A stretch of 64,000 bases of DNA from Rotaria sp. Silwood1 (lineage: Eukaryota; Rotifera; Eurotatoria; Philodinida; Philodinidae), in contig CAJNOP010000088.1 in assembly GCA_905250075.1 (NCBI GenBank), positions 496,001 to 560,000 on the forward strand, in the 5' to 3' direction. How positions within the stretch are numbered: position 1 is the stretch's first letter; each line of letters opens with the position of its first letter. The notes beneath the pieces were generated by a model. That model was given only the letters and a program-made list of their open reading frames with translations. It was not told where the DNA came from and did no database searches. This document shows positions 25,573 to 37,827 of the stretch, one piece after another. A program made the translations under genes and the position numbers.

Positions 25573-26167
25573 TTAAAAAATAACATTGAATTTAATTATC
25601 ATACATTGACAAAATAGATACTTCTAACAACGATACAATTACCTTGAATCACTTAATTATCATTCGACATACATATTTAGATGCAAAATAGACAACTATA
25701 TATTTTAATTACACTAATGTTTCTTTGATTGGTACAAAATGGATATTGTTAGTAGGATGTGTGATCATAATGAATATTCTAACCAATGTCCTCCAATTAT
25801 CAATCATGTATATGTAAATCGATGCATACCTGACAAGCCAATCAAGCGGGCCATTTTTTTTACAAGATTCGTCGCTTTCTTTATATACAAGCAGAAAAAT
25901 GAAGCGAAAGCCTAGGCAGATGTGAGTCGACTAAGTTAAAATACGTTGTTACGATACGGTTCATAGATTGTGTGCATACGTTCTCGTTGTTCACTAAAGA
26001 GAAAAAGAGAATCAGAGATAGAGAATGTGTGTCTCTTTTTTATATCCTCATCTACTTCATTCGATAGAGAAGAAAAATTAACATAAGCTTAAAAAAATCA
26101 CCCCTCTTTAACTTTTTGCGCAACTTTAAAACTTAGTTTGTTTTGAAGAGCATCTTAGCTATTCAAT
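25573..26167. other. Intergenic region upstream of the RRM/KH gene
   Basis: A 595 bp gap. It probably carries the promoter of the next gene. An AG (CATCTTAG) lies ten bases before that gene's ATG and could be a trans-splice or 5' intron acceptor. Confidence 0.4.
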
Positions 26168-29100
26168 ATGCAGCAAGGTCCTACAGTGCCAATGCAAGCA
26201 CATTATCCCTCACACTATCAGCAATATCCTACTGCTCCAACAATATCAACATCATCATCATCATCACTTCTTATGCCACAATATTCATCAACGAATAGTC
26301 CTCAATCATTCAATGCTACTGATACTGCTGTATTTGGACCCAATGCAATACCATTGAAAAATTCAAAAGTAATAAATAATTCATCATCAGTATCACGTTC
26401 AAATGGTGTTGATTTACGCCGTTTAATTTTACTTAATTTACCTACTGATCTTATTCGAGAGTATCTCGAACTTTACATAGAAAATTTATCAGGTGAAGCT
26501 GAAATAGAACGAATTGAATATTCTAATATTGAAGATACAACTGCAATGGTTACTTTTAAAACTGAACTAGGTTAGTTTACAGAGAAAAAAAGAAAACTTT
26601 TGTTTTTGTTTTGTTTATGAAAATAAATAATAATCTGTATTTATTAAGATATGGCGGAAGTACGCCGTCGTCATACAATGCGACCAAAATTAAACGATTC
26701 TGAAATTTCTTTAGTTGAAGTTACACCACCAGCAACTATAATGATACGAAATTTACCATCAGATATATCACGTGATGTGCTGGAGTTATATTTTTCAAAT
26801 CGACGTCGTAGTAATGGTGGACAAGTGATTGATGTTGCATTTGATGATGAATATCAACATGCACTCGTCACATTTGCTGATTATAAAGGTTTTAAAAAAA
26901 GAAAAGAAAAATCTGGTTTTTCGACTTTTTTTTTTTTTATTAATAATAAATGATTTCATTTTAGATGTACGTCGTGTTATTAAGCATGAACATTCGATAC
27001 ATGGTCATCGTCTAGATGTCAGAATTTATTATAAATATATGGGTATTGAACCATTTATTGATGCATCTAATATTGATAAGCAACCAGATCCCTTACGTTA
27101 TCGTGCATTCGATGATAGTCGATATTTATTTTTACTTAAAAATCGCCCATTACTTGATGAACTTCGTGAACAATTAAAATCATTAAATGCTCAAGTTAGT
27201 TTACAAACAGAAGGTACTTTAGAAATAATATTCAATGGTTCACGTTCAACAGCAAAACGTCGTTTACAATGGACAAAAGATATTGACAAATTAATTGAAA
27301 ATTTTCTAACAGAACGTCTTATTATTCATAAAGTACCGTGGAATAATAATAAAATACCAGCAATTGTTGCAGAACAACTTGCAGATCTTTCTTTAAAAGA
27401 TAATACACGTCTTATGCAATTATCTCCTTCAGAATATCAACCAGATCACATTATTATAACAGCATTAAAAGAGCATCTTGATCGAGCTTTAAATGAACTT
27501 ACTAATGTGCTCTCATTACCAAATATAAATACTGATAATATTATACCTCTCAATGATGCTATTTATCGTAGTAAACCAGTGAGTACAACACGTGATCCAA
27601 AAGTAAATAATCATCGATCATCGTTATTACTTGGTTCATCACCATCAAGACAAAGTACACATAATTCTGAATTACCTTCAACACTATCAAAAATGACTAT
27701 TAATGATCATCTTGAAAATTTACGTTTATATCAACTTGATTTACTTTCAATGCGTTTTGTTGATTTAGCTCGAAGAACATATTTAGACCTAAGAATTGAT
27801 ATTGATCGAACAGGCCGACGAGTTCATTTATGTGGTCCATCTGATCAAGTAGCTATTTGTAAAAATTATTTTGAATCTGTACTTAATGGTATGGTTCATA
27901 AACATTATAAAATAGGAAAAGAAATGGCAGTTTTTCTATCAAATCCTGATACTGGTAAAGAAAACAATTTTATTTTTAAGGGATAGACAGAAAGTTTCTA
28001 GACAAAATATTTGAACCAAATTTCGCAAATTTTAAATGCATTGTTAGTATATTACAAGCAGAATTTTGTGCTCTTCCAGAGTATATGTTTAGAATTTTTC
28101 GGTGACTTTTGACTATAGTTAAGTTTTGAAAGAATATTTTTTTTTAAAGGAAAAATTTCAAAAGGAAGTTTTCTAAGGCACACCGAAAATTTTATCGAAT
28201 ATATTGGAACATAGAGAGAGTAATTCTCTACAAAGCGGTAGCTTTTTTACAAGCTCTTGAGGTGAGGTAAAGGCTTTTATAAAACCAATCATATGAAAAA
28301 TGTTTATTTTCACGATTTTCAACTTGCTAGCGCAAAATGATACTTTGTCATAATTCTATCATGTTTTAGCGGATGTATCGAATCTCTTCGTTGTTGCATC
28401 ATCTTGTAAAATACAAAGCATCCTAAAGCACGATATATTCATAGAACTTATATGATGTCTACAAGAAGCAGACTTTTCTTCAGAAAATTTGTTTGAGCCA
28501 TGTTAAGATTTATTTATAGTTAAATAGTCCAAACTCATAGAAAAATTCTAATCATATACTCCGAAAAAGCACATAATCCTGATTCTAATACATTACCAAT
28601 ACATTTAAATACGCGAAAAATATTTCAAATATTTTTGTCTAGAAAATTTCCGTCTATCCCTTAGTTTCACTTCATAAAAGGACACACAAGAAAAAATATT
28701 CTTTTTTTATCTAGTCGAATTAATAATCGGAAATTTAATGCATACAGATCATGTATGTGCTTATGAAATTGAACGTTCAAATAATAATCATCGACGAAAT
28801 TCAGCATCTCCACCACGAAGCATCAATAGTCTTGATACATCATCAATAACGAGTGGTCATAATAAACTTGTTTTATATGGTTTAACACGTGAAAGTTGTG
28901 ACCGTGTCTATGATATACTTCGTCATGATGTACGTGTTAGTTCAATAATGTTAGATAAAGATGATAAACGTTGTTTAGCAAGCGAATCATGGCATGCATA
29001 TGTACGTGATCTATATTCAAATTCAGGTGGTTTTCGACGACGACGTGTACTTTTACAAGTAAAACAAAATCATTTAAAATTAGTTGGTTTCAAACAAGAT

Positions 29101-29172
29101 GTTGATACTATGCGTAGACGTATTTATGATTATTTTGTTGAAAATTCAATTTCCTTTTATGAATCCGATTGA
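26168..29172 (+). CDS. RRM/KH RNA-binding protein resembling the N-terminus of PARP14/PARP10
   Basis: Four exons: 26168-26570, 26649-26888, 26965-27954 and 28715-29172, giving 696 residues. The first 70 residues are a Pro/Ser/Gln-rich disordered tail. RRM-like domain 1 (about 78-140) reads LRRLILLNLPTDLIREYLEL. RRM-like domain 2 (about 163-240) reads ATIMIRNLPSDISRDVLELY, RRRSNGGQVIDVAFDDEY and HALVTFADYKDVRRVIKHEH. The FENTKRSGGG-type loop and the hxhxGhxLxV ending are typical of the N-terminal RRMs of PARP10/14. KH-like segments follow, for example RRVHLCGPSDQVAICKNYFE. No macrodomain or ADP-ribosyltransferase domain is present, and the frame ends cleanly at NSISFYESD. It is either a stand-alone relative or a protein of similar domain origin. 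Intron 3 carries a 683 bp MITE. AATAAA is at about 29408. Confidence 0.82.
27977..28663 (+). mobile_element. 683 bp MITE with TA target-site duplication, in intron 3 of the RRM/KH gene
   Basis: Terminal inverted repeats of about 38 bp: the left end starts AGGGATAGACAGAAAGTTTC at 27979, and the right end (28661) is its imperfect reverse complement, ending CCGTCTATCCCT. Both ends are flanked by TA (27977-27978 and 28662-28663), the Tc1/mariner target duplication. No transposase frame lies inside, so the element is non-autonomous. It makes up nearly all of a 760 bp intron. Confidence 0.85.
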
Positions 29173-29722
29173 ACTATGTGAAAATCAAAACAGCAGATGA
29201 AAAAAAAAAAGAAAAACTTATCATCTTTTTTTTCTGTTGATTGATGCTGTTTTCATATCTTTTTATCGTTTTATTTCAATTGTAGACTTAGAATAGTATT
29301 TGTTTATGTAAGCTGTAATATCTAAATACACTTAATATGAAAAGAATAGAATCAACACAAGTTACGATTGTTTTTTTTTGTTGTTTCTTTTTAAGTTTGA
29401 ATTTCACAATAAATTTGATGTTTAAAAGAATTTCATGAAAAGGATAAATGTCTTTTTTTTACTTAGTACGAATATCAGCGCAACTAAAAGTAAATTAAAA
29501 ACATTCGTGCAACAGCTATCGTTTTCTCTTATTGATGTCAATCCATAGATGAACATTATCGGTTGATAAAATTTCGAATTTTCATGTTTATTTAGAAACT
29601 ATTTTATGTATTCATTTTTCAAATGAAGAAATTATATTATGAGAAAAAAAAAAAAACGATGAATTTTCTTGAATGAAATACAAATATATTGAAAAAATCA
29701 CAAAAAAAAATCTTCATACTAT
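29173..29722. other. Convergent intergenic region
   Basis: A 550 bp gap between the 3' ends of the RRM/KH gene and the transporter. It is AT-rich with poly(A)-signal-like runs and nothing else recognised. Confidence 0.4.
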
Positions 29723-29727
29723 TTATT
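29722..29727 (-). terminator. AATAAA overlapping the transporter stop codon
   Basis: On the minus strand the end reads GAAAAAAAATAAATAG: the TAA stop lies wholly inside the AATAAA hexamer. It mirrors the arrangement at the Arp1 gene. Confidence 0.45.
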
Positions 29728-30915
29728 TTTTTTCTTTAAAATCATTGATCATAGATTCAATATCCATCAATTCAATTTTCCTTTGTGCACGTCGTTCAGT
29801 GATAATTTTTGATAAACCAAGAATAACTACACTAAGAATAACCAAAGCTGAACCAAGCAATGCAAATAAATTTGATCGTTTGTTTGTAAAAATATTTTGA
29901 AGAATCAATGAAAAAATGATATCAGCTGAAGTAAGAAGTAAAAATATAGCTGGATGTTCACGTTTAATAGCTGTTTGTGATAAAATATTTGAGATAATCA
30001 TAGTGAGACATAGTATAGATGCTAATAAATATCGCCATGATAGAATATAATTAAATGTGAGACCATTATGAAGAAAAAATGTTTTATATGATTGATAAAT
30101 AGTAAGAAAAATAAATATAGCTACACAGTACTGAAGATTAACTATACTTGGTTTGATTGGTTTAGATGTTGAAACAAGTTGTTTAAATGATAGAACATTT
30201 GCTGATGATGCTAATGCACTAGCAAACGCTAGAGAAAGACCAAGTAAACGATGTTTACTATTAACAATAATAATCGAAGGATTTGTTGATGAAAATAAAA
30301 AACTTGGTTGACTAACAAAAATAACACCAAATATAGTAAGAGGTAAAGCTATCAATGAACCTATTGATGGCCGTTCTCGATAAATAATAATACTAAAAAC
30401 AACTGTCCAAACTACCCTTGTATAAAATATAGTTGTTACATCAGATAATTCAACATAACGTACAGCAAAAAAATATAAGACAAAACATCCAGCACCTGTT
30501 GTACAGCATAGAATTTGTAAAAATATTTGAGTACTTGTACCAGAAATTAATGGATAATGTTTATATAGTGCAAATAAAAGTATACTTGATATTTGAACAA
30601 TAAAACGTAAAAAGAATGCATCAAGTAAATCAATACCTAATTGTTTTATTGAAAATGCTGAACAAGTAAAAATAAGTGATGATGTTAATGTATAGATTAT
30701 ACCAGAAAAACGAGTAAAGCAACTGATATTTTTTTCCAATGAACTTTTTTTAATTGATAAATCATCAATACTCAAGGTTGATACAGCTGGAGAAATAAAA
30801 ACACATGGTTCAATAGAAACATCATCATATTCCAATTTATCTTGATTTTCTTCAAAAAAATCTTCTCTTTCGATATCATAATTGAATATTAATGAAGATA
30901 CATTTTGTAGTACTT
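29723..30915 (-). CDS. EamA-type transporter of the SLC35G-like group, 5' end unresolved
   Basis: A long single-exon frame with about ten hydrophobic segments, typical of drug/metabolite transporter (DMT) family proteins. Examples are SSLIFTCSAFSIKQL, FFLRFIVQISSILLFALY, TTIFYTRVVWTVVFSIIIYR, ALPLTIFGVIFVSQPSFLF and ALLGSALVILSVVILGLSK. The motif FYTRVVWTVVFSIIIYRERP fits the end of an EamA repeat, and two EamA repeats are seen. The substrate is unknown. The open frame runs up to a stop at 30920-30922 without any in-frame ATG before the first membrane segment. A short first exon must therefore lie upstream, perhaps joined at the AG at 30916-30917, or the start is lost. I could not find that exon. 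Confidence 0.78.
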
Positions 30916-33136
30916 CTCGTTAGTTAAAATTTATCTGGGAGTCAATAAAAATAAATGATGTAAATGATAACATATAAAACAAAAATAAGATGAAGTGATT
31001 TATAACTACCCTTTTATTAGACGATCATATGGGTACAAATTGAGAAGAAAAGTACAAACGAACAATATCTGTCACTATTACAAAAAAAACGATAAAATTA
31101 AGAATTTATATGACTAGAAAATACTTTATAATCCTTTTTCAGAGGTATTTATAGAAGATTTCGACTCTTTACTCTATAATTAGTTCTAAGTATATTGATA
31201 ACAACATTCGATAATAGGCTGCACGTATGACTTTTGGTGTTCCTTTTTCCACTAAGAATAAAATGTTTTTCAATTTTCTCTCTATTCTCTTGGTACCAAT
31301 CAGATCAAAGGTTTTTATTTTGTAGCTCTGTCAATAATTCTGGCTGCGTATCATGCATATAACATGTGATATATCATTTTCAGTTTTGTGAAGCAAATAT
31401 GAGTGTGTTTTGATAACGAAAGAATCTCTCTTTGGTCCAAAGAGAAAATCTATTGTATAATAGACTTATGACGAAATCTATCACACCTGGGCAACTCAAA
31501 GACTTTAATACATGTAATTAAAGTCAAAAGTTGCTTTGAACTGTCTATCTCTGACTCAACGATTATTACATCATATGAAGAAAAATAACTAAAAAAAAAG
31601 AAAAAGTCTAGCACTGAGAAAATTTCTCCAATGTGTCCTTGAATGGCTAATAACAAAGCAGTCTGTTACTTGTTTATATTCGATCATATTTACTCTTGAT
31701 TTTTTTCCAAATGGACTACAATAGGATTTCGAAATTCAAAGAACTTACTGAGTAAAAAATTTCAATAAGAATACTAATTAAATAAAGATTTTATTTGAAC
31801 CTCAACGAACAATTTCTTATAATAAACGAGAAGCAAAAGAATGATATGTTTTGATATAGTAAGAAAATTGAAACTTGAGTCTAGATTGTCATAGAAACTT
31901 AATCATCTTCAAAATATGAAATAGAATGATGTTCAACAGTTAGATATTGTGCTCTTCTCAATATATTATGACATACATGAAGACAATACATTCTTGTTGA
32001 ACATTTTATTATTTATAAGACTTGTCAATATAGCCGCTTCGGAGCTAAAATGTGGAATTCACACGTCTCCTTTAGCACCATTATACTTATACAAAATATA
32101 TAAAATGAAAATTCTCTAGAAGACTATGGTTGTTTTCAAAAGAATAATGGGTTTCTAGAGAAACTATTTGTCGTGTTTATTTCTGCATTTCGAACAGACA
32201 TTTTTCTTTTTAAACTGAAACTACATTATTAGTTTCCTTCCTATGGAATAAAAAAATGCAAAAAAGATGTATTTTACACTAGTTCAATGAAACTTTTCTC
32301 ATAGAAAAATGATGACTGAAATCAAACTGATATGTTATACTTCAAAATCATGCCTTGAAATTTATAAAACTAGTATCAAAATCGTGGTATTAAAAACTTT
32401 AAACTTGCATCAGTCTATTTTATTGCCATGTGAATCTTTCGCAGATTCAAGTGAAACAAATGGCCTGGACTCTTTTCCAAACTCCAGGAACATTGCGCTT
32501 CGAGGAGCTGTATGCTGAAATGTTGCAGAGCTCACGTCACTCTATACTGGTATAAACCGACGCGTATATAGAGTACTAAAAAACCACAATTTATATAGTA
32601 CAAAGCCGCACACGACATGCTTCTTGTGGGAGTAGGTGTGAGTATATGATATTCGTGTGAATGAGAGGATGGATGCGTATATGATGATGCGATGGTTGAT
32701 GTTGGGTATGAATGTGCAAACATGAATGTGATTACTTGAATAGTGAATAGAAGCATTACACCGCACGCACACTGACATCCACACCAAAGCTCGAGTGGCA
32801 GTAACGAGCGGCACTTGTGCAATTTATAGTTTATTTTGAAGAGTATTAATGAAATGAACATGCTATGTACTTGTATCGACATTATCTCGATACTATTCCA
32901 TGACTACCTATCTATTACTTGTCTGACAATAGTCAAACCTAACTGAAAAGCGTCATTAGTAACAACCCAACAATTACGAATATGAGACTCCTCATTGACA
33001 TAAGAATAGAGCGAGGAATCCAAAGCGAATTATACTTGAAACCTACATTTCAAAAAACATCCTCGAAACCGAGGTAATGAAAAAACTTCTCAGATCGGTT
33101 CTTTCGAGGAATAATTTCTTTCCGATACTATTGCAT

Positions 33137-33162
33137 TACTCATACAAAACGATGTATGAGTA
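33137..33162 (+). repeat. Short perfect hairpin
   Basis: TACTCATAC and GTATGAGTA form a 9 bp stem around an 8-base loop. A further imperfect pair, CCTCGAAACCG with CGGTTCTTTCGAGG, lies just upstream (33060-33111). The function is unknown. Confidence 0.4.
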
Positions 33163-34247
33163 GTTTCTGTCTCTTCTGTAAGCATTCATCAAATTTCGAC
33201 AATAAAATCGAAAACAGATTATACCAGGAGAAACCTTTGATAACTTTTCTAATATGGCGAAGGACCTGTCCTAAATTTTCAATCACTTTTGCCTTGCCTG
33301 TTTATTCAATTAGCAAATCTTACTGATTTGTTAAATATCTTAGAATGATCTGATTTTCCACTAAAGTCCAGCGGTTCCAAAATATACCCGGAACTGGTTA
33401 GTAAAACTGAAAAAAAATGGTTTCAATTTCGATTCCTAAAAAATTGGAACTCGAGCTGTTTAACAATATACTTTTTAAAAACAATTTCTTCAAAATATAC
33501 ATGACAAAAAATGACAGAAATCATTTTAATATGAAATATTCGGATTTAATTACTTATTCTATAAACGGGCTCTAAAATAAATTGATATCATCATTTTCTG
33601 TTTTTTACATGATTGTCATAGCAGAAAACAATATCATCATCTGCAACTTTTCTTAATTTCTTGATTACTACTGTAGCTGTATTTATGCATTGTTTTTGAC
33701 TATAGTGCGAAATTGTACACAATTAGTTCTCACATATTAGTGATATCAGCAAACAAAATCAAAAAAATCGTAGAAAAACAATAAATGAATGCTGATTCCT
33801 TGTGTAAGTATACGTGAATAGGTTATTTATTTAGTATTTTTCGTTACAAACAAGATTCTATGTAGTGATTAGGATAAAAAATTGATTTCCTCAGACATCA
33901 TAGAAGAAAGGTGTGGGTGTGGATATCGGTGAGAAGACACACCCATATTCTTGTTTTTGTTGACTGAATATGAGCGATGCTCGTAGTATTAAATGAAAAT
34001 TGTGTGTTCAACATTTCAATCCTCATCTTCTCAAACTAAAGAGAAAAGTTTAGAAAAAATTCGTCTGTTGTAAACTAACTCTGGCAAAGTCGTAGGGTGA
34101 CGGCTGTCCCCGACTACTACAGGAACATATTCAATGACCATCGATCTCCTCCATCTGTTGCTATGAAAACATATTCATTGATGTCTGACCTTTGAATTGT
34201 GTTGCTAAGGCTGAGAAAGGAAGAGTTGCTGAGATCTTTATTTAAAC

Positions 34248-34275
34248 TTACACTCACTATTCTCCGTGAGTGTAA
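34248..34275 (+). repeat. Short hairpin upstream of the four-pass protein gene
   Basis: TTACACTCAC and GTGAGTGTAA form a perfect 10 bp stem with an 8-base loop, 300 bp upstream of the next ATG. It could be an operator-like dyad or a repeat relic. Confidence 0.4.
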
Positions 34276-34574
34276 ATATGAATTCCATAGAATGACATAA
34301 CAATTTTTCAGCTTAAATTTGTTATTTCTTAGCTTTTAACTTATTTGTTTCAGTTAAACAATAAAAAATGCTTTAACGATTAACTTCTCTATCTTTTCGT
34401 TCGATGAACATTTCTTAGTTCAATCTGTAATAAAACACGTGTATTTTTTTTTGTTCTCGTTCAACATCGCTTTTAATTTCGTTCGATCGTATCATATTTA
34501 TCATAATCATTCATATCTTTCATTCGACATGTGCACGTTGCTTCTTTCGATTCAATGTTTAAATTTATACTTCA

Positions 34575-35437
34575 ATGTATGAAAGTAAGTTTTTCTCAAA
34601 ATTCAATTCATTAATTACCACAAAATATTCTTTTTCAATAGATATAAATATTCCGAAATCATTTGTTTACCACTATGAGACGATTCCTTCGTCACCTGTA
34701 CGATCATCATATGAAAACAATACACAACAGCAACAACAGCCTGTCTATGTATCACTTGAGTCGAATTTATCCGATCAAATTAAAACTATTTCCAAAAATA
34801 ATATAAATGCGATATCAATTATTCCTCCGTTTCAAAGAAAATTTCCTTTTGTAACAGTAGCGATTCTTGGCTTTTTTGAATTATTTGCTGGATTAATTGT
34901 ACTTGCCCTTGAATTATTTACTTTCGATATTGCTCTAGGACTTTGGTGTGGTGTTATTTATGCACTTGCTGGTGCTGCTATTATTGTGCTTGGTTTGTTG
35001 AAAATAAAAAAACAATTAATTGTCTCTTTTATAGTCTTTTTTTTTTTTTATTATGTTTAGTTATGGGTACTGATCGTGAACGTCATCAAACATCAGTTAT
35101 ATTGATTTTTCAACTAGTTGGTAAGAAAAATGATTTTATTTTATTTTTTTTTAAATGAAACTTCTTTTTTTCAAATTCAGCATTAATGTTTACAATTACT
35201 GAAATATTGTTACATAGTGATTTATATCGAAAACGATGTATAACAAAACCAAGTGAACCAACACGTGAATTAACATCTCATTGTCAAATAGTTATTCTTC
35301 AAATGGTTGCTGCTACACTAGTATTTGTTAGTACGATTGTTTTTTCGATAATCTATTTTCGACTAACAATGGTTGTACTCAAACAACCACATGGAACGTT
35401 TAACATGTCGAATGCAATTAATTTAACTACTTGTTAA
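34575..35437 (+). CDS. Four-pass membrane protein, MS4A/tetraspan-like topology
   Basis: Four exons: a 10-base first exon (34575-34584, ATG TAT GAA A), then 34642-34992, 35061-35120 and 35181-35437, giving 225 residues. The first intron has a textbook GTAAGT donor and a TTTTTCAATAG acceptor and is 57 bp. Reading through it also stays open, so the unspliced form is an alternative N-terminus. After a Ser/Gln-rich cytosolic head come four membrane spans: FPFVTVAILGFFELFAGLIV, LGLWCGVIYALAGAAIIVL, TSVILIFQLVALMFTITEIL and MVAATLVFVSTIVFSIIYF. The layout resembles MS4A/CD20-like four-pass proteins, but no diagnostic motif is seen. The cellular role is unknown. Confidence 0.75.
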
Positions 35438-37827
35438 AGCTTTTGAAATTGACGATTATGTTTTATTTTTACTTTTGTTGTGTATTGTATATATATCTGT
35501 ATCTATCAATTATCTAATTTAGATAAGCTAACTTTTTTTATTATTATTTTTTTCTGATAAGAAAAACTTAAAAGAATATCTTATGATGATCATATAACAT
35601 GTTTTCTTTTTTTTCGAATGAATTTTGCTTAGATGGTGATCTACTACAAAAAAGTGGATCAAGGATACTGATTTGAGATGGTGTCATTATGTAGTTGCAT
35701 GTGGAAAAAATATTTTACAATCATTCTTTTGAAAGTCGATTTCAAGAGAATGCACAATCCAATTATATGTAATTTATACGATAAGACGGGACTTTAGGAG
35801 AAAAATTTTGATCACTCGCGTTCGACAAACGGACAAGTTTTTTGAAAACTGGTGAATTAATGAATTAGATTAGAAGAGCTCGAATTCGAAAGAAAAGACA
35901 ACCGAGTCTACCATTGAAAAGAACATGATTGATAGTATATTAAATGACAGCTTTTCTATTTCTTAATAGTCGTGAATGTTTCATACATGCCTAATTGTTC
36001 GTAGAATGACCAACTCGAAAAGTTCGGTAAACTATAATAGAAGACTTTGTTTTTTTAGACAAATATGAATCCATAGAAAAAAGAAGTTATTGAATAATAT
36101 ATTAACAAATAAAATGTGAAAAACTTTTTCAACATATGGTCTTCAAATAAATGTGAGATGTGTACGAAACAATATAATGTGTTCACAAGCCATGTATGTT
36201 TTTAATCAAACTTCATGACAAAACTCGTTTCAAAGTGCGTTATTGTCACTAATATGACTAATTTTCTCGGCAACAACCAAATATTTAGATAGAACTAGAT
36301 ATGTGACAATTTAGAACTGAGTGATTTAAGTGAAACTAGTGCATGAAAAGAAAAAGTAAAGTCATCTTCATAGTATCAAGATACTTGACTAAAATGGAAT
36401 ACGTGTAGAACATGGCAGATGAAGCTGCTTATTATTCATATTACGAACTGAGAGTCTGTGACATACAAAGCTGTTGGAAATTATACTGGTATTAAAATAG
36501 ACCGAGCTGATATGATTTATTTCTAATAGGCATACTTTGTCAAATATGAACCTGTGTGGGTGTCAAAAGAACATATTTGAAATTAACGCCAAATTCTGAA
36601 CAAAACAGAATATTTTTTTTATCGAACCTCGATTTGAGTTTTTTCGAAAATTCCTCGGATCAAGGTAATCGAAAAGTATTTGTTCGTCAATCCTAGTGAA
36701 AAATATAGCTTTTGATGCCGAATCTGACACTTTTGACAAATATCTGATAATTTTTGTTCTTTTTTTAAATTTATTCTGGCTTAAGCTGAAAGGTTTGGGG
36801 AAAAGGTTAAAGTCCTATAACGAACATTATTTTTTCGTTTTTTCATTTAATGCAATTATGCTTCTTCAGAACTGACTTAATATTCTAAAATTGTTTTTTG
36901 TAGTAAAATATAACATCCTCAGATCTTCTGAAACAAAATTTCATTTTTTGAAACTCCGTAACATTTGATAACACCGGTGCGATACTCACTTGACAGACTC
37001 AACAACAATATGATTCTTTTTTCAATCACAATGTTTCGTAGATCATAAAAACTGTAAGTTGAATGAAACAACTAAGCTCTAAACGGTACATGTTATTATA
37101 AATAACTGTCTATGATGAAACTTCGTTACAAATTTTTAATAAGAAAATAAAACAAACTGTAAAATATTTATTTGAATATTAAATTAACAATACCAAGAAA
37201 CTTTTTAATCAAATCATTTCATATAATGTACGGAAATAGTTACTAATATGCTCTATTAAATTGCAGTTTATGATCGATATTTAATTATGCTTTTTATTTT
37301 TTATTTGAATGCAATCTTTTGTTACATAAATCTCTTGTTAATTATGATAAAAGCAATAGTATAAAAGAGTACTATTCGTAGTACTTACATCAGCAGAAGA
37401 ATGTTCAACAAGTGACTCTTGATATTCAGGATGTAAACACTACTATAGACTGCGGGGAGTACTTCAGCATCTTAATACCAAATACAAATACTTATGAGTT
37501 ACGCAAATAAAATAATGCGAAATACCAATTTAAGTTCCAACAAAATAAATATTTCACATATATGAGTGAACTTCAAAAGAAAATTAAAAAAGACAATCTA
37601 CTTGAAGAAGTTAGTAACAAAAATGTTATGATTCATCAAAATTCAATTTGTGAAACAAACTCAATAAGAATACTTTTCATTTTAATTAGACAAAATTTAC
37701 AAAATCTTGCTTTTATTTAAATGATTTTAATGTATACATATTTGATGTCCGACACAATTTTTATTAATTATCACAGACTTTCAAAAACAAACGGACAGAG
37801 ACTTCATTCACTAATCATAAAAAATGA
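35438..37827. other. Gene-poor 2.4 kb region
   Basis: AT-rich sequence between the 3' ends of two genes. No protein-like frame, RNA gene or clear repeat was recognised. Confidence 0.4.

Larger units (their letters stand above)
30920..34574. other. Gene-poor 3.6 kb region
   Basis: No convincing gene. The first exon of the transporter may lie near 30930-31700. The interval 32500-32830 is richer in G and C and has CATG/TGTG-rich runs, but no protein-like frame. Two short perfect hairpins are listed separately. Promoter elements of the next gene are expected near 34300-34570. Confidence 0.4.

Noticed and set aside
32532-32882. Minus-strand frames in the GC-richer patch at 32.5-32.9 kb
   Set aside because: The translations are Ser/His/Thr-rich without domain-like features, and no splice partners or homology pattern were seen.
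33908-33925. TGTGGG-like units (GGTGTGGGTGTGG) as an interstitial telomere repeat
   Set aside because: Only about two imperfect units are present, far too few to call a telomeric tract.
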